64,000 nucleotides of DNA, taken from positions 1-64,000 of the forward strand of contig NZ_JABMKY010000028.1 in assembly GCF_013204845.1 (NCBI RefSeq), read 5' to 3'. Below, one piece after another: positions 53,201 through 62,355 of this stretch (positions are counted from its first letter, which is position 1; every line of letters starts with the position of its first letter). The DNA comes from Paenibacillus qinlingensis. GTDB lineage: Bacteria > Bacillota > Bacilli > Paenibacillales > NBRC-103111. Made by a program: the position numbers and the translations under genes. The notes under the pieces were generated by a model. The model saw only the letters and a program-made list of their open reading frames with translations. It did not search any database and had not been told where the DNA came from.

Positions 53201-54274
53201 TCAGTCGACATGATGAAGACTTTCTACCAACATCAGCAGCGTCATGGATTGCCCGTAGGGCATCGGGCATAGTGGGATGTCGCGATAAAACTGTAACGTA
53301 CGCCCCATGCGTGTTCCGTAAGATACGCCGTGAACGGCTCCCTTGGCGTCAACCTTATGCATAACCGCTCGCAGTGCCTTCAACCCGACTTCTTTGTAGA
53401 CTTCGCTGATATAACCTTTGCGAACAGCCTTCAGAATGCCGTAAGCAAACCCCGCAGTTGCTGAAGTCTCCTCGTAGGATGTCGGATCGTTCAGCAGTGT
53501 CGTCCACATCCCGCTCGGTCTTTGCATCTCCGTCAGTTTCTGAATCTGACGTTCTAGCGAAGAAAGCAGGAATACTTCTACACCTAGCGGTATCTTAACG
53601 ATATCTAGGTAGTCGACCAACCCAGCCGTGTACCACGCATTACCGCGACCCCAGAGCGCTTCCGCGAAATTATGCCCCTCCTTGAAACTCCAACCATGGA
53701 AAAATAGTCCCGTTTTCTTATCCGTCAAATACTTCAGATGGACGAGGAACTGACGAATACTTTCTTGTACATAGTGATCTTTGGCCAACAAAATGCCCAT
53801 CCTGCCCATGAACAACGCCGTCATATAGAGCGTATCGTCCCATAACTCACCTTCATTCGCATTATCGATCGTCTCATGGGTAATCCCAAACTCAGGCGTG
53901 CGTGGCATCTCATCTGCCGCATAACTAACCCACTCTTCACATATCCGTAAGTACTCTGGATTGCGCGTTTCCTCGTACAAGTAGCTGAGCGTAAGCAGCG
54001 GACACATCGTATTGACGTTCTTCGGTGGAAGCCCCTCGCGAATCCGGCTATCGAACCACTCCGTTAAATACGTAAACACATCCCGATTTTGGGTTTCCTT
54101 ATAATACAAATAGAGGGAGAACAAGCCTACTCCTTGGGACCAGTCCCATTTATCCATCGTAATAATGCTGATTGGCGTGTCTTCCTGGATCGTTGCCTCC
54201 AGATTTTTCATCCCGCTAATGACTTTATGAATCATGATCTCTATCTCTTGCCGCTGTATTTGCGTTATAGTCAC
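53201..54274 (-). CDS. Glycoside hydrolase family 105/88-like unsaturated uronyl hydrolase
   Basis: The (alpha/alpha)6-barrel enzyme resembles YteR/YesR. ELWDDTLYMTALFMGRMG contains the catalytic Asp, WGRGNAWYTAGLVDYL is the family signature, and FFHGWSF lies before it. These enzymes hydrate and split the unsaturated uronic acid left at the non-reducing end after a polysaccharide lyase has acted. No signal peptide, so it works inside the cell on imported oligosaccharides. GTG 54274 with GGGAGG eight bases upstream is chosen; the frame to 54331 has no site. Confidence 0.88.
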   Translation of the reverse strand: MTITQIQRQEIEIMIHKVISGMKNLEATIQEDTPISIITMDKWDWSQGVGLFSLYLYYKETQNRDVFTYLTEWFDSRIREGLPPKNVNTMCPLLTLSYLYEETRNPEYLRICEEWVSYAADEMPRTPEFGITHETIDNANEGELWDDTLYMTALFMGRMGILLAKDHYVQESIRQFLVHLKYLTDKKTGLFFHGWSFKEGHNFAEALWGRGNAWYTAGLVDYLDIVKIPLGVEVFLLSSLERQIQKLTEMQRPSGMWTTLLNDPTSYEETSATAGFAYGILKAVRKGYISEVYKEVGLKALRAVMHKVDAKGAVHGVSYGTRMGRTLQFYRDIPLCPMPYGQSMTLLMLVESLHHVD

Positions 54275-54367
54275 GGTAAGCACCTCCCAATACGCACTAT
54301 AAAGTGCTTGTAACCATAATGTAACGCACACGTTCAGCAGTTTACATACGAGAATCTTACCCTTTTA

Positions 54368-56002
54368 TTAGATTTCTTTACCTCTGTTCTTATATTCTTT
54401 CGGCGACTGACCTTCAAGTCTCTTGAAAACCTGATAGAAATAAGCGTATTCCTTATACCCTACCATTTCGCCTACCTCATTTACCTTATTTTTGGGATCC
54501 ATAAGCAAACGCTTGGCTGTCTCTATTCGAGCTTTAGACACCAAATCCACGAAATTAATACCGGTTTCTGTACGCAGCAACCTGCTTAAATAGCTCGAGC
54601 TCAGGCCAAAATGTTCAGCGGTTGACGTCAAGTTGATGGTGTCGGCGATATGACTGTTGATGTAATCGATTACCTTTTTGACAACAAGGGAATAGACCTT
54701 TTCCCCGCCTTCTAGCTTCTTTTTGATCGTTCCAATAAACGTCGTGAGGTAAGTAGAAGCTTCTTTCATACTCGTCAGCCGATACACATCCTCAAGAATT
54801 TGGTCGACACTTTTACCAAGTCCGAACTCATCGCCAGTTACACGGAAATAATAGCGTGCGACTGCAAGACAAACTTCGGAGAGTAACCCCTTCACGACAA
54901 GAATATTCCCTTCGCTATAGGCGGTAATTTGCTTCAGAAACCGCTCCAAATACGCCATTATATCTTCGCTGGATTTGTCCTCCAACATTTGATTAAACTG
55001 CTCCAAGTCCTGAATAATTGAGAATTTACCCAGTTCCTTCTCTTGCTCGCAATGATCCGGGAATAACACACTTTCCTCCATCAGGAAAAAGCTTGAATCC
55101 ATAATCGAAGAAGCTTCCCTGAAAGCTTCCGGCAGCTCAAGAAGTGATTTATACACGGAACTGACCGCAATATGACAGGAAATTTGCTCCTTCATTTTAG
55201 CCACGTCAATAAACGCATTACAGAAGCCCTGCAGCTTCATTCTGAACTCCCTCTGCGACAATACCTTGGGGAATAAACATACGAATATAAGGTCATTATT
55301 CCGCTGAGACTCAATCACATAGAAATCACGCTTGGCAGCTAGACTATGCGCTTGTTCCGTTAGACGGAGTTGTATCTGTTGCTTAATCTTGACTGCGTTC
55401 GTTGCACCAGAATACCCCCCTCTATCTTCTGGACGAACAATTTGCACAACGTATCGGCTATAAAGGATTTCAAGTTTCTTGACTTGTTCTTGCATATCGC
55501 CTGTTCCTGTAATCAGATCACTAATCAGCTTACTTCTAAGCGTGGGAATAGAATCGCTATGTTGTTTCTCCAACTCGACGTAAGCAGACGCCATCTTGAC
55601 CGTATTCTCATTCTCCTTGCGCTTAAAATCGATCTCCGATGCAGCACTCCCGATCACTCGGCTTAGCTCTTCGTAATTAATGGGTTTGACGATAAAATCG
55701 AATACACCAAGTCGAACAGCCCTCTTCGCATATTCAAAATCCTGGTAACCTGTAATTAAGATTGTCTTGGCCAAAGGAAAGTCCGTACTCATCTCTTCAG
55801 CTAAATCGAGCCCGCTTAAGCCTGGCATTTTGATGTCCGTCACGAGAATGTCTGGCTGAAGCTCCTTAATTAAACGTTTACCCTCTATTCCATCCTCCGC
55901 TTGACCGACTACGGTGCAATTTAGCTTATCCCAAGCAATCATTTGCACAATCGCTTGCCGGATCAGCGGTTTATCGTCAATAACCACGACTTTATATGTC
56001 AT
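54368..56002 (-). CDS. Response regulator, YesN type (REC + AraC HTH)
   Basis: The receiver (MTYKVVVIDDKPLIRQAIV, DILVTDIKMPGLSGLD, FDFIVKPINYEEL) is followed by a ~280-residue linker and an AraC HTH (DTINLTSTAEHFGLSSSYLSRLL; VGEMVGYKEYAYFYQVFKRLEG). 544 residues. Its ATG overlaps the stop of the kinase by 4 bp, with GGAGGAG upstream, so the two are translationally coupled. It probably activates the glycan locus around it. TTGACAT words lie upstream of the permease (51690) and binding-protein (49619) genes, but no convincing repeat pair was found. Confidence 0.93.
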   Translation of the reverse strand: MTYKVVVIDDKPLIRQAIVQMIAWDKLNCTVVGQAEDGIEGKRLIKELQPDILVTDIKMPGLSGLDLAEEMSTDFPLAKTILITGYQDFEYAKRAVRLGVFDFIVKPINYEELSRVIGSAASEIDFKRKENENTVKMASAYVELEKQHSDSIPTLRSKLISDLITGTGDMQEQVKKLEILYSRYVVQIVRPEDRGGYSGATNAVKIKQQIQLRLTEQAHSLAAKRDFYVIESQRNNDLIFVCLFPKVLSQREFRMKLQGFCNAFIDVAKMKEQISCHIAVSSVYKSLLELPEAFREASSIMDSSFFLMEESVLFPDHCEQEKELGKFSIIQDLEQFNQMLEDKSSEDIMAYLERFLKQITAYSEGNILVVKGLLSEVCLAVARYYFRVTGDEFGLGKSVDQILEDVYRLTSMKEASTYLTTFIGTIKKKLEGGEKVYSLVVKKVIDYINSHIADTINLTSTAEHFGLSSSYLSRLLRTETGINFVDLVSKARIETAKRLLMDPKNKVNEVGEMVGYKEYAYFYQVFKRLEGQSPKEYKNRGKEI

Positions 56003-57804
56003 TTGGAGCTCTCCTCCGTCAGGATGGGAAGACGAATCCGAATCGTTGTCCCCTGATCCATTTCACTCATAATACTTAAGCCGTATTCTTCTCCAAATAA
56101 TATTTGAATCCGCTTGTGCACACTGATAATCCCAACGTTCGTATGCTTATCCTTCTGTTTCAGCTTCGAGTGCTCTGGTGGGTTGAGCAAGTGTTCCTTC
56201 GTTTCTTCATCAATGCCTACGCCATTATCGGATACTTCAAGATAGAGAACGTCTTCCTTCATCCAGCAGCCGATACTGACAATCCCTTTACCTACTTTCT
56301 CTTCAATCCCATGCTTGATCGAGTTTTCTACGAGTGGCTGCAGAATGAATTTAGGAACCCTAAAGGCCATCAAGCTCGTGTCAAAATAATAATTAACTTC
56401 AATTCGATTGCCATAGATGATTTGATGAATAGATAAATAACTCCTAATAAAATCCACTTCTTCATGCAGGTAGATGATATCCCCCTTCTTGCTAATGCTC
56501 TCTCTGAGCAGCTTGCCGAGAAGGTAGATCATTTCACTGACTTGTTCGTCGCCACGCAGCTTGGCTAAACTATGAATGGACTCCAGGGTATTGTAGAGGA
56601 AATGGGGGTCAATCTGGGCTTGCAGCGCCTTATATTCGAACTGAAGCGTGCGATACTCCGCTTTTTGCTTAAGCAGCTTCTCCTCATAGACGGTGTGGAT
56701 TAACTCGCTGATCTTCTGAGCCATCGAATTGAATTTCTCCGCAAGCAGCCCTACTTCATCTCTGCTTCTGGGAACAATGACTTTATGGGTAAAGTCTACG
56801 GAGAAGTGCGTCATACTTTGGAGCAGCAGTCGAACGTTTCCTGTGATGTTGCTAGAAATGATAACCGCTAAGATGAAAGCTAGGAATAGTGAGACAAGAA
56901 TGGTACTCAATGTCCAAAACTTGATGACTTCTGTGCCACGTGTTAATTCATTGACAGCGATAACTTGGACAATCATCCACTTGTCATAGGGTGTTGAAAT
57001 TATAGTAGAAATGTACGTTTGCCCTTCAAATTGAAAACCCTGATTGAGACTGGGCTTCCCAGCGTACATCTTGTTTTCGATGAAATAGCGAGTCGGCTCG
57101 GAAACAAGCCTGTCGTACAATAGCGGTTCAAGTACCTCGTTTAAGATGACGATGTTCCCCTTCGTGAGTTCATCCACATTCGTGTATATGCTACCAATTA
57201 GATTAATGTCCACACCAACGATAATCATGCCCACATAACGGCTAGACGTAACGTCGTATACAGCCTTTTCCATGAAGATAACGTTGCTACTTCCCGGAAC
57301 CCAAGAAGTGCGACCACGCTGATCTTTAATCTTCTCGATATTCAGATTCATTAGGTCTTTGTTGTAGTTTTGGGTCGCACTGCGTTCGAACCCGAATGAG
57401 TTGCCCGCCGTATCAATAACCATGACCGACAAGTACTCATCTTTGGAAAACACTAAATCTTTCATAAACTCACTAATGACCTTATTTTTTATATACAAAT
57501 CCGATTCACTTGCATCTTTGGAAATGCTCAGCGTCGTATTCAGCGTGGAATTTCGGAATTGTTGGAATACATGCTCCTCGATGTCCTTGGTCCGTTTCTC
57601 GAGATTTATCCCAATTTGCTCAATTAAGTATTGAGAAAAAACGGATGTATTCTGCTTGATTACGCTTACAGACACATAGTAATTAACGATGCTAATCATC
57701 AGCACAGTTAATAAGATCATTACTGTAAAGGACAGTAGAAATTTCGTACGCAGCTTTAAATTCAGAAATTTGGAAATCACCTTAGACAAACGCTTCACCC
57801 GCAT
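55999..57804 (-). CDS. Sensor histidine kinase, YesM type
   Basis: Two membrane helices (LRTKFLLSFTVMILLTVLMISIVNYYV and FWTLSTILVSLFLAFILAVII) flank an extracellular dCache-like sensor region. HAMP, a His_kinase domain with LQAQIDPHFLYNTLESIHSLAKL and HATPase (LQPLVENSIKHGI, VSDNGVGI) follow. The frame opens with GTG at 57834, which is inside the hairpin 57819-57847. ATG 57804 gives a normal N-terminus but has no good ribosome site. It is the partner of the regulator at 54368-56002. Confidence 0.9.
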   Translation of the reverse strand: MRVKRLSKVISKFLNLKLRTKFLLSFTVMILLTVLMISIVNYYVSVSVIKQNTSVFSQYLIEQIGINLEKRTKDIEEHVFQQFRNSTLNTTLSISKDASESDLYIKNKVISEFMKDLVFSKDEYLSVMVIDTAGNSFGFERSATQNYNKDLMNLNIEKIKDQRGRTSWVPGSSNVIFMEKAVYDVTSSRYVGMIIVGVDINLIGSIYTNVDELTKGNIVILNEVLEPLLYDRLVSEPTRYFIENKMYAGKPSLNQGFQFEGQTYISTIISTPYDKWMIVQVIAVNELTRGTEVIKFWTLSTILVSLFLAFILAVIISSNITGNVRLLLQSMTHFSVDFTHKVIVPRSRDEVGLLAEKFNSMAQKISELIHTVYEEKLLKQKAEYRTLQFEYKALQAQIDPHFLYNTLESIHSLAKLRGDEQVSEMIYLLGKLLRESISKKGDIIYLHEEVDFIRSYLSIHQIIYGNRIEVNYYFDTSLMAFRVPKFILQPLVENSIKHGIEEKVGKGIVSIGCWMKEDVLYLEVSDNGVGIDEETKEHLLNPPEHSKLKQKDKHTNVGIISVHKRIQILFGEEYGLSIMSEMDQGTTIRIRLPILTEESSK

Positions 57805-57818
57805 TCTGATGGAATGGC

Positions 57819-57847
57819 AAGTGCGTGAGCCCACAGCTCACGCACTT
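57819..57847. other. 12-bp perfect hairpin just upstream of the kinase gene
   Basis: AAGTGCGTGAGC / GCTCACGCACTT with a 5-base loop lies between the ferritin-like gene (stop 57899) and the kinase start at 57804. There is no T run on either strand, so it is not a standard terminator. It could be an RNA processing or stability element that sets the ratio of structural genes to kinase, or a translation control. Confidence 0.6.
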
Positions 57848-57898
57848 ATTGTTAGCATTATAAACCTTTCCACGGTAATCGGCTATTGATTGTATGGA

Positions 57899-59242
57899 TT
57901 AGTACTTGTCGTAATTAAGTTCCATCGTTGCAAACCCACAGAATTCTGGGAAGCTGTGCAGCACTTTGTTAATCTCCTCTTGACTGTAACCCATTTTGCG
58001 AAGGTGCATCTGCTTAACCGTTTCTGCTGCATTCTGAGCTGATATGAAATCCTCCATATGCTCGAATAGCTTCGCACCCCATTTCTGCCCGAACCCAACA
58101 TGCAGACGCTCGTCAGCAATATCGTATTCGGATTGGATAGATGACAGGGGATCACCGTGCTTCATGAAGGCACCAATCGACTTGCGCTTCTTTATGAAAG
58201 AACAAGGCTCCATAACCATCGTCAGACTAGCATAGAACTCAGGAAACACTTGATCCATCGTTTCTGGCGTCGGCGCTGTGGATGGATGCCAAGAGAAATC
58301 CTCCGTACGATAGCCCATCTGTTTCAATCGACGAACGCCCATTTGACTATGGCGAACTTCATCCCAGGTGTGCCGTGCTACATCCAGGTAGAAATCTACG
58401 GGCATTTTTTGTACACCGTAGTACAGATAGGTTAAGCTTTCTACAGCCGACATTTCACTGGCATTGATGAAGATCATATGTTTTAAGCTATCGTAAGTGG
58501 GAGATTTCGGATCGAACATGGCACTTTTATATTTCGTCAGATCGACATGCGGATACTTGGGATCATTAGCAGGTTTCAGTGGGATCGGGCCTGCCGGCTC
58601 AAGAACCGGATGGTCAGGCCACTCAATCTTTTTCCCCGACGATGATTTCTCAAGCACCTTCCATACGTGATCGATATAAACCAGCCAACTATGATACGCC
58701 TCACGCTTCTGCCCATCTTCCACATAAGCAAACTTCACGTAAGGAATGCCCCAGGAAAGCATCTGCTCCTTATCCAGCTCGATATATCGCAGTTTATCAA
58801 ACGTCGGTCCATCGAGGATCGGATCCAGCGTTTCATGGAAAGCGGTATACTGCTCATAAAGCTTCTGGACGATGAACTTATAGCCAGCAGCAAATTCAAT
58901 CAGCCCGCCCGCTTGTGTAATACGCTGACAAGCTTCTTGGAGACCACTCGGCGTCCAGGCTTTCTCATTAATATCCGCTCCAGGCAACTCGCTGATCCGT
59001 TCACGCAGCTGTACCATATGCTGGGTGTGCAGGTACGATAATCGCACGAGTTCCCCTTTCAGATCCCAATCTGGAACAGACGAGACCCATCCCATCGTCA
59101 TTCGTGACAGCTCGAACTCTAACCAGAAACACATCTTCAGCAACTTTGCGGTATCTATCGGTCGCAGCAGCGAGCCTTTATAGGAAGAAGCAGCTTCAAG
59201 GAAGCTGTAATCCGTTACGTCCACTTCAATTCTCTTCGCCAT
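57899..59242 (-). CDS. Ferritin-fold, putative di-iron protein of unknown function
   Basis: The 447-residue protein matches no enzyme I know by name. Helical segments carry ferritin-like metal motifs: E295-x-x-H298 in HTWDEVRHSQMG, E378-x-x-H381 in ADERLHVGFGQKW, and upstream acidic helices with E42/E44 (FWLEFELSRMTMGW) and E263/E268 (NASEMSAVESLTY). This arrangement resembles the DUF455/ferritin-like superfamily of oxygen-activating di-iron enzymes. No signal peptide. GGGGGT precedes the ATG. It lies 38 bp downstream of the heparinase-like gene in the operon. An oxidase or hydroxylase acting on the same substrate is plausible, as is a binding protein. Confidence 0.6.
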   Translation of the reverse strand: MAKRIEVDVTDYSFLEAASSYKGSLLRPIDTAKLLKMCFWLEFELSRMTMGWVSSVPDWDLKGELVRLSYLHTQHMVQLRERISELPGADINEKAWTPSGLQEACQRITQAGGLIEFAAGYKFIVQKLYEQYTAFHETLDPILDGPTFDKLRYIELDKEQMLSWGIPYVKFAYVEDGQKREAYHSWLVYIDHVWKVLEKSSSGKKIEWPDHPVLEPAGPIPLKPANDPKYPHVDLTKYKSAMFDPKSPTYDSLKHMIFINASEMSAVESLTYLYYGVQKMPVDFYLDVARHTWDEVRHSQMGVRRLKQMGYRTEDFSWHPSTAPTPETMDQVFPEFYASLTMVMEPCSFIKKRKSIGAFMKHGDPLSSIQSEYDIADERLHVGFGQKWGAKLFEHMEDFISAQNAAETVKQMHLRKMGYSQEEINKVLHSFPEFCGFATMELNYDKY

Positions 59243-59279
59243 TGATAATTACCCCCTAAGAAGAACTGACTTTAAGCTT

Positions 59280-61151
59280 TCACTCTATCGTATAAACGGC
59301 ACGGTACGCCGCTCCACACCCTTGCCTTCTTACCAACACACCGGATCGTTTCTTAGCTGTTGTATCTTCGTAGCCTTCGAATACATAAACATCAGTTCCT
59401 ATGCACCCTTCCATCCGAAGCGTTAACGTTCTTTCTCCCATAATCCACCGTATCGACCAGCTGTCACTTGTCGTGCATACACGCAGATTCATCAAGTGCT
59501 GATAGCCAAACTCGCTCCCGATGGGTGAACACGGCTGCGTTTCAAACGCCGTCTCCATCCTCCCTTGGCAATGAAAAAGCCAATCTGTCTGATGTTCGTC
59601 CGCAGTGATGACCTCAAACGTATCCGAGATGCATCCTTCTTGAAGCTGAATATCGCGTGCATAATCAACGCCAGGATATACCTCTTTCGCTTTGGCACGG
59701 ATGCGATTCCTCTCCGGTTCAAATTGTTCAATCATTCCCCGCTCCGAATAGACCTGATCAACACCATCGACGACGACTGTATTATGAGCGATTGTCTTCC
59801 GCTGCCACTCTAGAAACAAGAAAGAACCATACCCATTCGAGGAAATATCGTGAGACCATAGGTAATCCGCATCGAACAGCTCGATATTCATTACATCAGG
59901 GTGCGCATGGCTCCGCGTATTCAGTCCGTATTTCATAAATAAAGCTGTTTTCCCTGCCCGTAACGAACAAATCTGAGAAGCTGGATAGTTTGTTGTGACG
60001 CGGAGCATCTCTTCCCCTGCGTATTCCCCTTTGCCGAAGAGGAGACGCTGAACCCACCCTTCAGGTGAGTTTTCGATCATCCCTCCATAAGCCATCGTTT
60101 GCCGATAGTACGCCCCATAGGATCTGGAAAGCGCATATTCAAAGGCTGGATCTGGGAACAATCGATTCGCGTACTCATACTGTCCCGCATAGTGAGTCAG
60201 TGCGATATTTGGCCAGCCATCATTCGGATTCGGGAAAACACCGTTATCGAACACAAGCTCAGCTGGGAACACATACATCCGTTTAACAATCTCTTCCATC
60301 CCATTGCATGTCACCTCATACATACGGGCGAATAACAGGAAATAAGTAAACGGTTCTACACAATAGAAATGATAATGAAATGAACCTTCGTACCAGAAAC
60401 CTTCCGCTGTTACCCCCTGCTGCAATTGCTGCAGCAAGCCGAATGGCCCCTCCAATGCTCTCTCCACGTAGCTGCTATCACCGAAGAACATCCCCGTCAT
60501 GCCCACAGCCGCCTTCATCCAACACGTAATGTTGTGAATACTCTTACAGAGTTTTTCCAGCAGCTCTACCTGGGGATTAAACAGATGACTTTTGTAGTGC
60601 TGAAGCTCTGCGGTGCTGAACGTCTCTTTAATCATCTCCATGCCCTGCAATAGCCAAATCATACCAACCGCATCGCAGAGATTAATGCCAGCTATTTTTC
60701 CAACATAACCCGCTGGAACATCTACCTGAAGCTGCTCATAATGATCGCAATAGAATGACAAGACGCTGCGGATGTAAGCCGGGTAACGTTCATCGCCCGT
60801 GAGCTGATACAGCACCCCTGCATAAAAAACGTGTTTGTGCGCTTCATCCCGGTACAAATAATTCCAGGCTTGATCGAATCGTGCACCCTTGTTGACGTGG
60901 CCACAGCTTCCGCAGCTATTCACATGAGGGGCTTCCCGCTCGAAATCAATCCTGCTCCCGCAAGCTTCACAGAAATAGTTATGCCCCCACCCCGTAATTC
61001 TCCTTGGATCATCTGCGTAATGAGTGACCCACCACTCCGTGGTCTCAACCAGAGTATCATAAACGGTCTTCGCCCAAGCTTCCGTCCGAATTTTCTCTTG
61101 AACAGCCTGCCAATCCTGTACATAGCTCACGTCAACACTCGTCTCCTTCAT
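59280..61151 (-). CDS. Heparinase II/III-like protein (polysaccharide lyase fold)
   Basis: The 623-residue protein has an (alpha/alpha)-toroid N-terminal half and a beta-sandwich C-terminal half, as in PL families with the Heparinase II/III fold. Candidate catalytic residues are the Tyr and His in YEGSFHYHFY, the His in NTRSHAHPDVMNIELF, and AHNTVVVDG. An added zinc-knuckle-like module near the N-terminus has C61/C64 and C80/C83. No signal peptide is present, so it should act in the cytoplasm, where such enzymes cleave imported uronic-acid oligosaccharides. The ribosome site is weak. It lies between the PLP enzyme and the ferritin-like gene with gaps of ~38 bp. Confidence 0.82.
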   Translation of the reverse strand: MKETSVDVSYVQDWQAVQEKIRTEAWAKTVYDTLVETTEWWVTHYADDPRRITGWGHNYFCEACGSRIDFEREAPHVNSCGSCGHVNKGARFDQAWNYLYRDEAHKHVFYAGVLYQLTGDERYPAYIRSVLSFYCDHYEQLQVDVPAGYVGKIAGINLCDAVGMIWLLQGMEMIKETFSTAELQHYKSHLFNPQVELLEKLCKSIHNITCWMKAAVGMTGMFFGDSSYVERALEGPFGLLQQLQQGVTAEGFWYEGSFHYHFYCVEPFTYFLLFARMYEVTCNGMEEIVKRMYVFPAELVFDNGVFPNPNDGWPNIALTHYAGQYEYANRLFPDPAFEYALSRSYGAYYRQTMAYGGMIENSPEGWVQRLLFGKGEYAGEEMLRVTTNYPASQICSLRAGKTALFMKYGLNTRSHAHPDVMNIELFDADYLWSHDISSNGYGSFLFLEWQRKTIAHNTVVVDGVDQVYSERGMIEQFEPERNRIRAKAKEVYPGVDYARDIQLQEGCISDTFEVITADEHQTDWLFHCQGRMETAFETQPCSPIGSEFGYQHLMNLRVCTTSDSWSIRWIMGERTLTLRMEGCIGTDVYVFEGYEDTTAKKRSGVLVRRQGCGAAYRAVYTIE

Positions 61152-61189
61152 ACTTCGTGCAATTTACGATCGACAGTTTCCCTTAACGA

Positions 61190-62341
61190 CTAGCGTGTCA
61201 TTCCGACCAGTGCGCGATCTAAATCCTCAATTATCGAATCTGCACTCTCTAGACCAACTGAAATGCGCATCAGACCGATCGGAATTCCTGACAAGAGGGA
61301 TGTCTCCTCGTTGACCCATAGCCCAGGTGAATTAATGAGACTCTCGAAACCACCCCAGCTGGGACCTTCTTCGAAATAGCGCAAGCCCTTCATCATCTTC
61401 ATAATCTGCTGTTTGTCGCCCTTAGGCACGAAGCTTAGTAAACCGGAGTAACCGGACATCTGCCTGCACCCAAGCTCGTATTGCGGATGGCTAGGCAAGC
61501 CTGGATAGTAGACAGCGGATACGCGAGAATGACCTTCAAGGAAAGCAGCGACCTTCTTGCCATTCTCCTCATGCTGCCTCATCCGAACCGCGAGGGTTCG
61601 CAAGCTCCGAATAAGGAGCCAGGATTGGTGGGGATCCATAACAGCCCCAAACAAACTTCTTTCGTTATTGGTAATCGATTCTAGAATCTGCTTACTGCCT
61701 ACAATGACACCACCCAGAATATCGCTGTGTCCACCCAAATATTTCGATGCGGAGTGAACCACAAGATCAATGCCATAGGCTAGAGGATTCTGATAGAGCG
61801 GCGTCGCCCATGTATTATCAATAATCGTCGCAATCCCGTAAGATTTCGCCAAAGCGGAGATGGCCTGCAAATCCTGAAGCGAGAAAATATTCGATAGCGG
61901 ACTTTCCAAATAAATAACTTTCGTATTCGGGCGAATCGCTTGTTCGAATTCCTCGATGCTTTCCCCTGATACGAGCGTAACCTCACAGCCGAACTTCTTC
62001 ATGTAGGTTTCCAGAAATGCTTTCGCCGGCACGTAGGCCGCACGGGGACAGATCACATGGCTATCTTTCTCAAGATAGTAGGACAAGGCAGCGCTTATAG
62101 CGGCCATGCCCGAAGAGAAACAACGTGCTTCCTCCCCACCCTCTAGCGCTGCGATTTTCATTTCGGCAATCTCCGTCGTCGGGTTGGCTACGCGCGTATA
62201 CGTATACCCGTGATTAACCGTTTTCCTTGTGAACAGTGAATTTTGAAAAATAGGCGGGACGATGGCACCCAAAAAACGGTCATAATCGTCACCGAGATGA
62301 GCAAGAAGGTCTTCCTTACTCTTGAAGTCATCTTTGTCCAT
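61190..62341 (-). CDS. Cys/Met metabolism PLP-dependent enzyme (trans-sulfuration family)
   Basis: The fold-type I PLP enzyme has YTRVANPTTE (phosphate-binding Tyr and Arg), CFSSGMAAI, IDNTWATPLYQNP (pyridine Asp D175) and the Schiff-base lysine K200 in SASKYLGGHSD. Relatives are cystathionine gamma-synthase, beta- and gamma-lyases and methionine gamma-lyase. GGAGGAGG precedes the ATG. There are no met or cys genes nearby; instead it lies in a glycan operon, 15 bp after the PhyH gene. This suggests elimination or replacement chemistry on an amino-acid part of the substrate, which is inference. Confidence 0.88.
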   Translation of the reverse strand: MDKDDFKSKEDLLAHLGDDYDRFLGAIVPPIFQNSLFTRKTVNHGYTYTRVANPTTEIAEMKIAALEGGEEARCFSSGMAAISAALSYYLEKDSHVICPRAAYVPAKAFLETYMKKFGCEVTLVSGESIEEFEQAIRPNTKVIYLESPLSNIFSLQDLQAISALAKSYGIATIIDNTWATPLYQNPLAYGIDLVVHSASKYLGGHSDILGGVIVGSKQILESITNNERSLFGAVMDPHQSWLLIRSLRTLAVRMRQHEENGKKVAAFLEGHSRVSAVYYPGLPSHPQYELGCRQMSGYSGLLSFVPKGDKQQIMKMMKGLRYFEEGPSWGGFESLINSPGLWVNEETSLLSGIPIGLMRISVGLESADSIIEDLDRALVGMTR

Positions 62342-62355
62342 ATCTACCCTCCTCC

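Noticed and set aside
57819..57847. Intrinsic terminator in the glycan operon
   Set aside because: The stem is perfect but neither strand has a T run after it, so it is listed as a hairpin of unknown role.
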